Positions 8,477 to 15,496 of a stretch of 18,433 nt of DNA are shown in pieces; position 1 is the first letter of the stretch; each line of letters begins with the position of its first letter. This DNA is from JAFMDF01 sp039024375. GTDB lineage: Bacteria; Bacteroidota; Bacteroidia; Chitinophagales; Saprospiraceae. The notes below the pieces were generated by a model that was not told where the DNA came from, searched no databases, and was given only the letters and a program-made list of their open reading frames with translations. The position numbers and the translations under genes are program-made. The stretch covers positions 1 to 18,433 of the forward strand of contig JBCCQK010000107.1 in NCBI GenBank assembly GCA_039024375.1, written 5' to 3'.

Positions 8477-9339
8477 ATCAACAACTGAAACAACCGAGGA
8501 TACTCCAATTCCAACTTAGGATTCCATATCATTGTCAAGGCAGCTTTTTGATGGATGTCCGTCAACTCAATTTTTTTGACGGAAAAATTGTGCTCTTTTA
8601 CCGAAGAAAGTGGTTCTAAGGAAATCCCCAAACCTGCTTCTACTAATCGAAAACCCGTACTCGCCGAATCCGTTTCGTGAATGATTTTTGGTTGAAAACC
8701 CGCTTCTAAACAAATCGATTCAACAATTCGAACGTAGTTGGGGCCATCGGATGGAGAGGGAAAAATGAAAGACTCCTCCGAAAAAATGCTGAAGTCCCGA
8801 AAATTTTCGGTGTTCACGGGGTGGTTTTCGGGAAGCAAAACGACAAAATTATCAACGTGCAGCACTTTACTTTTCAAATCCTTAGGCACCAATGGATTGG
8901 TGGCGAAGCCTACGTCTAGTTGCCCCATTTGTAGGGCCAAATATTGGTCTCGATTATTCATTTCCCGCAAAATGGTCTTGATATTGGGTAGTTCTTCCTG
9001 AATATTTTTTAAAATATTAGGCAGAATGGATTGCATGACCGAATGGGTAAATCCGACTCTTAGTTCTCCTGCCTCTCCCCGATGAATTTGCCCTGTTCTA
9101 TGGATAACCCGTTCCATTTGCCGAGTTAACTGTTTGATTTCGGTGATAAAATACTTTCCTGCAGTAGTCAGTTCCACGTTTCGTTTGTTTCACTTGAAAA
9201 TAGGCGCGCCAATTTCCGCTTCTAATTGTTGGATTTTTCGACTCAGCGCAGGCTGCACAATATTTAAGGCTTCCGCCGACCGAGTGAAGTTTAGTTTTTG
9301 GGCAAGGACTAAGGCTGACTTTAAATCGTGGAGTGTCAT
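8473..9339 (-). pseudogene. LysR-type transcriptional regulator interrupted by one in-frame TGA
   Basis: Read on the minus strand from the ATG at 9337-9339, 49 codons encode a normal LysR winged-helix start (LHDLKSALVLAQKLNFTRSA, then a VQPALSRKIQQLE recognition helix). A TGA at 9190-9192 follows. The same frame then continues without any indel as NKRNVELTTAGKYF and the full effector-binding domain to a TAG at 8473-8475. The expected residue at the stop in this family is Arg or similar (IFKRNKR), so CGA to TGA is the simplest explanation. Total frame is about 287 residues, normal for the family. A GTG at 9175-9177 could restart translation of the effector domain only, which could not bind DNA as a normal LysR protein. 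LysR genes usually control the divergent neighbour, here the decarboxylase at 9457. Suppression of the TGA or a sequencing error cannot be excluded. Confidence 0.85.
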
Positions 9340-9367
9340 TAGGGAATTCTAGTTATGCAATTTTGTT

Positions 9368-9377
9368 ATTAATTAAT
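9368..9377. promoter_or_regulatory. Candidate operator: ATTAATTAAT palindrome between LysR and decarboxylase 2
   Basis: A perfect 10-bp palindrome near the middle of the 117-bp divergent intergenic region. LysR proteins typically bind dyads of the T-N11-A kind next to their own gene. This one is AT-only and may be fortuitous. Confidence 0.2.
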
Positions 9378-9385
9378 CAAAAATA
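9378..9385 (-). promoter_or_regulatory. Candidate -7 element (TATTTTTG) for the LysR gene
   Basis: On the minus strand this matches TAnnTTTG, 38 bp upstream of the LysR ATG (9339). A -33 TTG at the right distance is not evident. It abuts the palindrome at 9368-9377. Confidence 0.3.
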
Positions 9386-9413
9386 AGTATTTTTTATTAT
9401 TACTGACTTGACT

Positions 9414-9421
9414 TACCTTTG
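9414..9421 (+). promoter_or_regulatory. Candidate -7 element (TACCTTTG) for decarboxylase 2
   Basis: An exact match to the Bacteroidota TAnnTTTG motif, 35 bp before the ATG at 9457, on the strand of the decarboxylase. The -33 position is AT-rich without a clear TTG. It is back to back with the LysR candidate promoter, the usual arrangement for LysR-controlled genes. Confidence 0.4.
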
Positions 9422-9456
9422 CTTTGCCTCTATTAAAATAGCAAAATCTCAGTGAT

Positions 9457-10911
9457 ATGGAAAGTCCCGTTCTAACAAAAAATTCTTTGCAACAAGTTTT
9501 CAATCCCAATCAATTTCGCCAAGTAGGATACGAGTTAATTGACTTATTAGCCAATCATCTAGAGAACGTACAAAATGAACCTACTTCAAAAGTACTTCCC
9601 TACACCCAACCCGAAAAAGAATTGGACTTTTGGCGACAACATTTTGCCCAAGCCGATGGATTGAACGATACATTCCAAACGATTCTACAACGGTCCATTA
9701 AAGTACATCATCCTCGCTACATCGGTCACCAAGTAGCGGCACCCGCTCCCGTAAGTAGTTTAGCGGGGCTAATGGCCGATTTGTTGAGCAATGGGATGGG
9801 CGTTTACGAAATGGGGATGGCCGCCAACGGTATCGAAAGAGTCCTCATCGAATTTATGAATCGACGAGTGGGCTATTCCCCAAAAGCGGGCGGGATTATG
9901 ACCTCGGGCGGAACATTGGCTAATTTAACCGCTTTGATAACGGCACGAAAAGTAAGCGCGCCGAGTGACGTTTGGTCAGAAGGACATCAAGAAAAACTCG
10001 CCATTATGGTCTCCGAAGCAGCGCATTATTGCATCGACCGTGCGGCCAGAATTATGGGTTTAGGCACTAAAGGCATTATCAAAATCCCTGTGGACGAGCG
10101 GTTTAAGCTACGCATCGATTTTTTGCCCGATTATTTGGCGAAAGCCAAAGCGGACGGCTTGCACGTCTTTGCGGTCATCGGTTGCGCTTCTTCGACGGCT
10201 ACGGGTTCCTACGATGATTTGGCGGCCCTAGCGGACTTTTGCGAAACGGAAAATTTGTGGCTACACGTCGATGGTGCGCACGGTGGTGGTGTCGTTTTTT
10301 CCAAAAAATATAAAGCCTTGGCCAAAGGAATACACCGAGCTGATTCTATTGCCATTGATTTTCACAAAATGCTGTTAACCCCTGCTTTGACGACAGCTTT
10401 GCTCTATAAAAACGGCTCAGATAGCTACAAAACCTTCGCCCAAAAAGCAGAATATTTGTGGGACGCGCCCCAATCGGAAGAATGGTACAATTCGGGCAAA
10501 CGAACCTTTGAATGCACCAAGTTGATGATGCCCATCAAAGTTTATGCGCTGCTAAAAGCACACGGAAAAGGCATTTTCGGAGCCAATATCGACCGTCTGT
10601 ACGACTTGGGGCGCACTTTTGCCCAAATGATAAAAGAGCGCCCCAATTTTGAACTGCTCATCGAACCCGAAGCGAATATTGTCAATTATCGCTACGTCCC
10701 CGACAGTGCCCAAAATATAGATGTGCTAAATGCCCAAATTCGCCAGACTTTAACCGAAGCGGGGCAATTTTACATCGTCTCTACGGTGATAAATGGCAGG
10801 CGCTATTTACGTTCCGCCATCATGAATCCATTGATGACGGATGGGGATTTGGAGGACTTGTTAGCCGAGATAGAAAGGATTGGGAAAATGGTAGTTAGGC
10901 AATGGCAGTAA
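9457..10911 (+). CDS. Group II pyridoxal-phosphate-dependent decarboxylase (diaminobutyrate-decarboxylase-like)
   Basis: A 484-residue cytosolic PLP enzyme. Visible hallmarks are MTSGGTLANLTAL (phosphate loop), AAHYCIDRAARIMG with His190 for ring stacking, LHVDGAHGGG with Asp272 for the ring nitrogen, and AIDFHKMLLTPALTTAL with Lys304 as the Schiff-base lysine. The DxHKMLLTPALTTAL form and the FECTKLMMPIKVYALLKAHG segment recall decarboxylases annotated as L-2,4-diaminobutyrate decarboxylase-like rather than the aromatic type at 6179. The substrate remains unproven. The gene diverges from the broken LysR gene, its likely former regulator. The DUF2306 membrane protein starts 59 bp downstream on the same strand and is probably co-transcribed. 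Confidence 0.88.
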   Translation: MESPVLTKNSLQQVFNPNQFRQVGYELIDLLANHLENVQNEPTSKVLPYTQPEKELDFWRQHFAQADGLNDTFQTILQRSIKVHHPRYIGHQVAAPAPVSSLAGLMADLLSNGMGVYEMGMAANGIERVLIEFMNRRVGYSPKAGGIMTSGGTLANLTALITARKVSAPSDVWSEGHQEKLAIMVSEAAHYCIDRAARIMGLGTKGIIKIPVDERFKLRIDFLPDYLAKAKADGLHVFAVIGCASSTATGSYDDLAALADFCETENLWLHVDGAHGGGVVFSKKYKALAKGIHRADSIAIDFHKMLLTPALTTALLYKNGSDSYKTFAQKAEYLWDAPQSEEWYNSGKRTFECTKLMMPIKVYALLKAHGKGIFGANIDRLYDLGRTFAQMIKERPNFELLIEPEANIVNYRYVPDSAQNIDVLNAQIRQTLTEAGQFYIVSTVINGRRYLRSAIMNPLMTDGDLEDLLAEIERIGKMVVRQWQ

Positions 10912-10970
10912 TCAAATTAAACCTAGTCGTAATGCAACCTATCTTCTAAAGATTAAACCAGTAAGTTCTT

Positions 10971-11600
10971 TTGTCAAAGCAGTTAAAAAGCGGTCTGTTA
11001 CTACTTCTGTACGTCTGGTTTTGCTACCTAATGCTACAAATTACCTGGCAGTACATTCCCATTAACACCGATGTAGCCTTTTTGCGTATCAAACAAGACT
11101 ACGTTAGATTAAAGTGGTATCAAATCGCCTTTTTTACCCACGTCTTCGGTTCTATTTTTGTACTATTAGCAGGGTTTACACAATTCTCAGAAGCCATAAG
11201 AATAAACCATTACATCGTACATCGCTGGTCGGGCTGGTTGTACGTCGCTGTGGTTGTAGGAATCGCTGCCCCTTCTGGTTTTCTTATCGGACTTTGCGCC
11301 AACGGCGGTTGGTCGGCACAATTAGCTTTTTGTTTACTCGCCATTTTATGGTTTATTTTTACGATAATTGCCGTCCAGAAAGTGCTGCAAAAAGATATTA
11401 CTGGCCACCGACGGTGGATGCTACGGAGTTTTGCTTTGGCCATATCGGCGATTACTTTACGAGCGTGGAAGTATATTTTAGTAGCCCTTTTTCACCCTCG
11501 ACCAATGGACGTTTATCGGTGGGTAGCGTGGCTAGGTTGGGTCGGGAATTTGCTCGTTGTGGAATGGTGGATTTATCGAAAAGAGAAATCTAAAATGTAA
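10971..11600 (+). CDS. DUF2306-family multi-pass membrane protein
   Basis: A 209-residue integral inner-membrane protein with about six hydrophobic segments (near residues 8-27, 50-70, 87-107, 117-137, 150-172 and 182-202). The family pattern is seen in FFTHVFGS (His57), HRWSGWLYV (His84) and GHRRWMLRSFALAI (His146). These intramembrane or interfacial histidines suggest haem or metal binding, but that is inference. The start is a TTG at 10971, chosen because an in-frame TAA lies at 10962-10964 and the N-terminus then leads straight into the first membrane segment. It follows decarboxylase 2 on the same strand by 59 bp. Function unknown. Confidence 0.75.
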   Translation: MSKQLKSGLLLLLYVWFCYLMLQITWQYIPINTDVAFLRIKQDYVRLKWYQIAFFTHVFGSIFVLLAGFTQFSEAIRINHYIVHRWSGWLYVAVVVGIAAPSGFLIGLCANGGWSAQLAFCLLAILWFIFTIIAVQKVLQKDITGHRRWMLRSFALAISAITLRAWKYILVALFHPRPMDVYRWVAWLGWVGNLLVVEWWIYRKEKSKM

Positions 11601-11621
11601 AATTCTTGATTATCACGGATT

Positions 11622-11818
11622 GCGTAGTTCTAATTATAGTCCGATAGGAAAACGGACCCGCCCGCATGACGCAGTTGGGCTGGTTTAAAGGATTAGAGGG
11701 ATTAAAACGGATTTCTAAATCAATTTTAATCCGAAAGTTAGTGTATTAATAGGAATAAGGAATCCATTCCAATCTGTTTTATCCGTTAAATCTGTGTTCC
11801 CATTTAATCTAACTACGC
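11622..11818. repeat. Intergenic segment bracketed by an 8-bp inverted pair
   Basis: The gap between the DUF2306 gene and the lipoprotein gene (11601-11922) has no convincing gene. GCGTAGTT at 11622-11629 is mirrored by AACTACGC at 11811-11818, and the long hairpin at 11699-11732 lies between. This looks like a small non-coding repeat or MITE-like remnant, but eight bases alone could be chance. Confidence 0.3.
11699..11732. repeat. Long imperfect hairpin, 9 + 5 bp stem
   Basis: GGATTAAAA (11699-11707) pairs perfectly with TTTTAATCC (11724-11732). After a 2x2 internal mismatch (CG/AA), GATTT (11710-11714) pairs with AAATC (11717-11721) around a 2-nt centre. It lies about 100 bp past the DUF2306 stop with no following T run, so it resembles a REP/MITE-type palindrome more than a classic terminator. 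Confidence 0.55.
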
Positions 11819-11866
11819 GAAACGTTACGATTAGTAAAATTCAAAAATACGGATAGCCCAAAAGTT

Positions 11867-11881
11867 AGCATTTAAAATGCT
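11867..11881. promoter_or_regulatory. Palindrome AGCATTT-A-AAATGCT upstream of the lipoprotein gene
   Basis: Two 7-bp arms around a single base, ending 41 bp before the ATG at 11923. Position and symmetry fit an operator, but no regulator can be named. Confidence 0.3.
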
Positions 11882-11922
11882 ATCTCCATTATTACTGCTT
11901 TTCTAATTTTACTTTGGTGTCT

Positions 11923-13173
11923 ATGAAAAAAATCATTTTCCATTTACTCATTTTACTAGCATTTTCCAACTGTGATAATGCATCAACCTCCAATACTTCG
12001 AAAGAAGAAAATACTAAAATTACGCCCGTCGTCGAAGAACAAACTTCACCTCCTTTAATGGAAAAGGACATCCAACAAATAACGGGCTTGTATGAAGGCT
12101 ACCTCACTAACGAAATCACTCGAAATGGGAGTCTCAAAACTGAAGTGGACGACATTCAACTGACCATCGATAAAATAGTCGGCGACACATTTTCGGGTCA
12201 TTATGAAACAAGCGAAGGAAAACGTCCATTCGAAGGAACACTGGAGAAATCGAATAAAAAGTACTACGGTAGCTTTTACGAATTGGGCGATAGTCGAGAC
12301 TTGGGTAGTGCTTTTCTAGAGTTCGATATTGCTGCGAACGAATTGGTCATCAAATGGGAAGCCAACGACGAAAGTTTTCCGATTATAGAAAGAAATTATG
12401 AGTTAGAAAAAACGGCTGGATTGCATAATCCCAATGACGTATCAACAATTTACGGTTACTACGTAGGGTATTTTTACTCGGTGGAGTATAAATCGAACGA
12501 AAAACCTTCCCACTCCAATAAAATTACCCTTTCCATTGATTCGCTAATCGACGGCCAAGCCTTTGGACACAGCGTAGTAGCGGGCAATGCGCGTCCTTTT
12601 TCGGGTCGCTATCAACAGGAAATTGGTAAAATTACATTTGAAGTAAACGAACCGGGCGATGACCGCTACGACGGACGATTTGAGTTCACCGCAGATAATG
12701 ACGGCCAACAAATAGAGGGACATTGGTACGCCAACGATAGCCGATTAGCAGTAACAAGTCGAATGTACAAACTAGACCGTAAAGCATTTCGATATAACCC
12801 CGACGTAATGCTCACCGAAAACATCCTCCACGATGGCTTATACGATAGTTACAACCAAAAAACCGACCAAGAAGAAGGCTTAACGGACGACGTACTAAAG
12901 GTCAATGCCTCTAATCAATTGTTGACCAAATCAGATGTTGGAAATTTGTACCAAGCCGATTTGGAGGTCATTCGAAATACCATTTACGCTCGACACGGCT
13001 ATTCTTTCAAGAATCGACGAATGCGCTACGTTTTCGATAATTACGTCGATTGGTACATGCCGCTCAAAACCAATATTTTGGCCGATTTGACGGACATCGA
13101 AAAGCAGAATATTGATTTGCTAAAACGCTACGAAAATCATGCGGAGAAATATTATGATTATTTTGGTCGGTAG
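11923..13173 (+). CDS. Exported lipoprotein with duplicated beta-rich module and C-terminal YARHG domain
   Basis: A 416-residue protein from the ATG at 11923. The frame also opens at TTG 11914, but MKKIIFHLLILLAFSNC is a complete lipoprotein signal peptide with Cys17 as the acylation site (relaxed lipobox, as is common in Bacteroidota). A low-complexity Ser/Thr/Asn/Glu linker follows. Two similar modules of about 115-125 residues come next, each with GxYxGY near its start, a LTIDxxxGxxFxGHxxxxxxxRPFxG core and an EGHWYANDS- or KWEANDES-like strand near the end. They start near residues 52 and 174, so this looks like an internal duplication. The C-terminal region (about 325-405) is a YARHG domain, with YARHG itself at residues 355-359 after LEVIRNTI. 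It is probably anchored in the outer or inner membrane facing the periplasm or outside. The molecular role is unknown. Confidence 0.82.
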   Translation: MKKIIFHLLILLAFSNCDNASTSNTSKEENTKITPVVEEQTSPPLMEKDIQQITGLYEGYLTNEITRNGSLKTEVDDIQLTIDKIVGDTFSGHYETSEGKRPFEGTLEKSNKKYYGSFYELGDSRDLGSAFLEFDIAANELVIKWEANDESFPIIERNYELEKTAGLHNPNDVSTIYGYYVGYFYSVEYKSNEKPSHSNKITLSIDSLIDGQAFGHSVVAGNARPFSGRYQQEIGKITFEVNEPGDDRYDGRFEFTADNDGQQIEGHWYANDSRLAVTSRMYKLDRKAFRYNPDVMLTENILHDGLYDSYNQKTDQEEGLTDDVLKVNASNQLLTKSDVGNLYQADLEVIRNTIYARHGYSFKNRRMRYVFDNYVDWYMPLKTNILADLTDIEKQNIDLLKRYENHAEKYYDYFGR

Positions 13174-13212
13174 TTGTCTTGTTTCCCTATCTTTGGCCTT
13201 TAGATGATTAGC

Positions 13213-13243
13213 TAATTCAGGTTATGGACAATGGCCTGAATTA
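13213..13243. terminator. Hairpin downstream of the lipoprotein gene
   Basis: TAATTCAGG (13213-13221) and CCTGAATTA (13235-13243) form a perfect 9-bp stem with a 13-nt loop, 39 bp past the stop codon. There is no strong T run after it, so termination is plausible but not certain. Confidence 0.4.
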
Positions 13244-13255
13244 ACTACTTATGTA

Positions 13256-13360
13256 ACTACTTAGCACTCTTTCTACCATAAAGTCCATACAGCTCATAGA
13301 GTCCATAAAGTTTTTTCGAGCGGTAGCGTTGACTATTTCGAGCAGTAGCATTGACTATTT
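13256..13360 (+). repeat. Dispersed intergenic repeat, copy A
   Basis: Shares in order with copy B (15312-15410) the blocks ACTACTTAG, TACCATAAAG, a CATAAAG/CACAAAG block followed by TTTT, TTTCGAGC and TGACTATTT. Both copies lie on the same strand between genes. The middle part differs. Confidence 0.55.
13314..13357 (+). repeat. 22-bp direct tandem duplication
   Basis: 13314-13335 and 13336-13357 are adjacent 22-bp units beginning TTTCGAGC and ending TTGACTA, identical except for two G/A differences. The second unit is followed by TTTT. Confidence 0.75.
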
Positions 13361-13499
13361 TGTACTGTTTTGGCGTTTTCAATACAGGGGTGGTAAGTAG
13401 TTACCTACTAATTTTAAAAAATTGTGAGACTGAAATAGGTTAAGCAAACAACTCTTCGAATCTTTGCGTTAACTATCTGTTTGTCAACGCCTTTCATAG

Positions 13500-13540
13500 T
13501 CTGACTTCTGACAGATTTATCGGTCTCAAATCTGACTTCT
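13500..13540 (+). promoter_or_regulatory. Paired 10-bp direct repeats before the flavin monooxygenase gene
   Basis: TCTGACTTCT occurs at 13500-13509 and 13531-13540, a 31-bp spacing that is close to three helical turns, and the second copy ends 5 bp before the ATG at 13546. A regulatory role is possible but unproven. Confidence 0.3.
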
Positions 13541-13545
13541 CATTT

Positions 13546-14706
13546 ATGACCTCATCCATAAAAATTCGTTCTCCCCATCTGAAAGGGGCCGAGGTAGCCT
13601 GGTTTGCCCCGCTTTGTAACGGAGACGACGAATATTTAAGCAAGCACGACTTACGCTATAAAAGTGATTGGAGTAATACGTCTAATGTCTTACTGACCGC
13701 CGATAGATTGGGCTATCGAAATATCCTATGTCCGTCGTCTTACCAAGTGGGACAAGATACAATGACTTTCGCTTCGGCGGTGGCTCCTTTGACGCAGCAA
13801 ATTAATTTATTGACGGCGATTCGTTGCGGGGAGATGCACCCGCCTATGCTGGGCCGAGCAATCGCTACACTAGACCACATCCTAAAGGGACGATTAACCA
13901 TTAATATTATCTCTTCGAATTTACCCGGAACAGAAATGTCCTCAGAAGACCGCTACCAACGGTCAAGAGAAGTCATTGAAATTTTGAAGCAAGGCTGGAC
14001 ACAAGACCATATTGATTTCAAAGGACAATTCTACAATATTCAACTGGACAATACCGAACCCGTTAAAACCTATCAACAAAACGGTGGTCCCCTACTCTAC
14101 TTCGGCGGCTATTCGCCCGCTGGCCTTGACCTCTGCGCCGAACACTGCGACGTCTATTTAATGTGGCCCGAAACGGAGGAAAAGCTACAGGGTTTAATGC
14201 AGAATATGAGTGACAAAGCGACGGGTTACAACCGAACGGTCGATTTTGGGCTACGCATCCACGTCATCGTGCGAGAAACGGAAGCAGCGGCCAAAGCAGC
14301 CGCTCGCAAACTTATGTCCTTCGTGGACGACGAACGGGGAGAAGCCATTCGGCTGCGCGCTTTGGACGGCAAATCCTACGGCGTATCTCGCCAAACGGCC
14401 ATGCGAGACCTAGCCGACGATGACGGTTTTGTGGAAGACCAATTGTGGACGGGAATTGGCCGCGCCCGTTCGGGCTGTGGAGGTGCTATCGTCGGTACAC
14501 CCGACCAAGTTTTGGCTAAAATTCAGCGATATATGGACATGGGCATTAGAGCCTTTATCTTTTCGGGCTACCCGCATTTGGACGAGTGTAAGCTATTCGG
14601 TCGGTACGTTTTGCCGCAGATTCCTACTTTTTCGATGCCCGTGGAGCAGGGAAGAATGCCCGTTGGAGAGCCGCTTTCGCCGTTGGCGGGAGGAGTTAGG
14701 AAATAA
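13546..14706 (+). CDS. LLM-class flavin-dependent monooxygenase, SsuD (alkanesulfonate monooxygenase)-like
   Basis: A 386-residue cytosolic TIM-barrel flavoenzyme of the bacterial luciferase family. SsuD uses FMNH2 and O2 to release sulfite from alkanesulfonates. The SsuD-like features are the N-terminal EVAWFAP strand, HPPMLGRAIATLDHILKGR, NIISSNLPGTE, RYQRSREVIEILKQGW and the C-terminal SGCGGAIVGTPDQVLAKI followed by FIFSGYPHLDE. The last of these is very characteristic of the SsuD branch. Length matches SsuD (about 380). No flavin reductase (ssuE) or sulfonate transporter lies beside it, so the exact substrate is uncertain and no gene symbol is assigned. It appears monocistronic, with a 119-bp gap to the Uma2 gene. 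Confidence 0.85.
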   Translation: MTSSIKIRSPHLKGAEVAWFAPLCNGDDEYLSKHDLRYKSDWSNTSNVLLTADRLGYRNILCPSSYQVGQDTMTFASAVAPLTQQINLLTAIRCGEMHPPMLGRAIATLDHILKGRLTINIISSNLPGTEMSSEDRYQRSREVIEILKQGWTQDHIDFKGQFYNIQLDNTEPVKTYQQNGGPLLYFGGYSPAGLDLCAEHCDVYLMWPETEEKLQGLMQNMSDKATGYNRTVDFGLRIHVIVRETEAAAKAAARKLMSFVDDERGEAIRLRALDGKSYGVSRQTAMRDLADDDGFVEDQLWTGIGRARSGCGGAIVGTPDQVLAKIQRYMDMGIRAFIFSGYPHLDECKLFGRYVLPQIPTFSMPVEQGRMPVGEPLSPLAGGVRK

Positions 14707-14720
14707 TCAGTTCCCTTCAG

Positions 14721-14742
14721 TGTCTAGCGACCAGAAACTGGT
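14721..14742 (+). repeat. Short dispersed repeat, family 2, copy 1, with small hairpin
   Basis: TGTCTAGCGACCAGAAAC (14721-14738) recurs at 15497-15514 with one difference. It includes ACCAG-AAA-CTGGT (14730-14742), a 5-bp stem with 3-nt loop, starting 23 bp past the monooxygenase stop, so it may double as a weak terminator. Confidence 0.45.
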
Positions 14743-14797
14743 ATTAAGATTTCTAAACAAGAAACAACTACCTATTTCAACTGCCCCATTATTTTGC

Positions 14798-14805
14798 TAT
14801 ATTTG
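14798..14805 (+). promoter_or_regulatory. Candidate -7 element (TATATTTG) for the Uma2 gene
   Basis: Matches TAnnTTTG, 20 bp before the ATG at 14826, which would give a very short leader. No clear -33 TTG is seen. Confidence 0.4.
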
Positions 14806-14825
14806 TAGGAAAATTGTTTTGACCT

Positions 14826-15305
14826 ATGGCTGTAATGACCAATCTTTCCCAATACGAAATCGAACGGAACAAACCTATGCCCAACTTTATACACGCAGTT
14901 ATTCAAACCAAACTGAGCACTCTACTCAATAACGATTACGGAAAAAAATATTTGTTCCCTGGTGAATTGAGTCTTGCTACTCAACCTAGTTCAACCCTTG
15001 ATATCTGCATCTATCCCAAAAAGAAATTAAAAAGAGCAGGCGTAAAGGCCAAAGAGGAAGAACCGCCCATCACCACCATTGAAATCCAATCTCCTTCCCA
15101 ATCCATTGACCAACTACAAGAAAAAATTCGAGACTTATACTTCCCAATGGGCGTAAAGTCCGCATGGATAGTTATCCCCGCCTTGAAAGGCATTCAAATT
15201 CTGTTGGAAGATGGTCAAGAACTATTTTTTCATAAAAGTCAACTGAAAGACCCTACCACCGATATTTCCATCGACATCCAACGGGTTTTCGAAGATTTTG
15301 AGTAA
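14826..15305 (+). CDS. Uma2-family (DUF820) putative restriction-endonuclease-fold protein
   Basis: A 159-residue protein with the Uma2 pattern: YEIERNKPMPNFIHAVIQTKL at the start, LDICIYP with Asp59, TTIEIQSPS with Glu86, Lys100 in LQEKIRDLYFPMG, then SAWIVIP and GIQIL. The fold is PD-(D/E)XK-like, with Asp59 and Glu86 as likely metal ligands. Gln88 occupies the usual ExK lysine place, as is common in Uma2 proteins, where the lysine migrates to the helix (inference: Lys100). The basic, Glu-rich insert at residues 65-80 (KKKLKRAGVKAKEEE) is probably a loop. An alternative start ATG lies at 14835. The substrate and biological role of Uma2 proteins are not established. It stands alone with its own probable promoter. 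Confidence 0.85.
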   Translation: MAVMTNLSQYEIERNKPMPNFIHAVIQTKLSTLLNNDYGKKYLFPGELSLATQPSSTLDICIYPKKKLKRAGVKAKEEEPPITTIEIQSPSQSIDQLQEKIRDLYFPMGVKSAWIVIPALKGIQILLEDGQELFFHKSQLKDPTTDISIDIQRVFEDFE

Positions 15306-15311
15306 CCACTT

Positions 15312-15410
15312 ACTACTTAGTTTTTTACCATAAAGGTATGGAGTGCACGCACAGGCGTGTCCGTATGGAAAGTACACAAAGTTTTCTTTCGAGCGCACTT
15401 CTGACTATTT
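15312..15410 (+). repeat. Dispersed intergenic repeat, copy B
   Basis: Colinear with copy A (13256-13360) through the blocks ACTACTTAG, TACCATAAAG, CACAAAGTTTT, TTTCGAGC and TGACTATTT. It holds one TTTCGAGC...TGACTA unit instead of the two in copy A, and a small CACGC-ACAG-GCGTG hairpin in its middle. It starts 7 bp past the Uma2 stop. Confidence 0.55.
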
Positions 15411-15496
15411 ATACCACAGACTCCTCTATTTTTGTCCTAAAATTTGCCATTGCTAAGTGCTTACGATTCTGATTAATGAGTTGCAATTTTCACCAT

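Larger units (their letters stand above)
13253..13404. repeat. Intergenic segment bounded by 11-bp perfect inverted repeats
   Basis: GTAACTACTTA at 13253-13263 is the exact reverse complement of TAAGTAGTTAC at 13394-13404. The 152-bp segment encloses copy A of a dispersed repeat and a 22-bp tandem duplication. The layout resembles a tiny non-autonomous element (MITE), but no target duplication was found. Confidence 0.4.

Noticed and set aside
9190..9192. Selenocysteine or reassigned UGA in the LysR gene
   Set aside because: The position corresponds to a basic residue in LysR proteins, no selenocysteine-type hairpin was recognised, and no other gene in the window has an in-frame UGA, so a nonsense mutation is simpler.
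9134..9352. 72-codon plus-strand frame over the LysR start
   Set aside because: It is the antisense of the LysR winged-helix region, which is clearly conserved on the minus strand.
11114..11593. 159-codon plus-strand frame within the DUF2306 gene
   Set aside because: It overlaps a recognisable multi-pass membrane protein in another frame and lacks any domain or hydrophobic pattern of its own.
13314..13357. Two adjacent 22-bp repeats considered as a CRISPR remnant
   Set aside because: The units abut with no spacer, there are only two, and no cas gene is present.
13546..14706. An ssu sulfonate-utilisation operon
   Set aside because: Only the monooxygenase is present. No flavin reductase, ABC transporter or sulfur regulator lies beside it, so the operon call and gene symbol were not made.
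14420..14932. 170-codon plus-strand frame across the end of the monooxygenase and the start of the Uma2 gene
   Set aside because: It is out of frame with two well-supported genes, is Trp/Arg/Ser-rich noise, and crosses an intergenic repeat.
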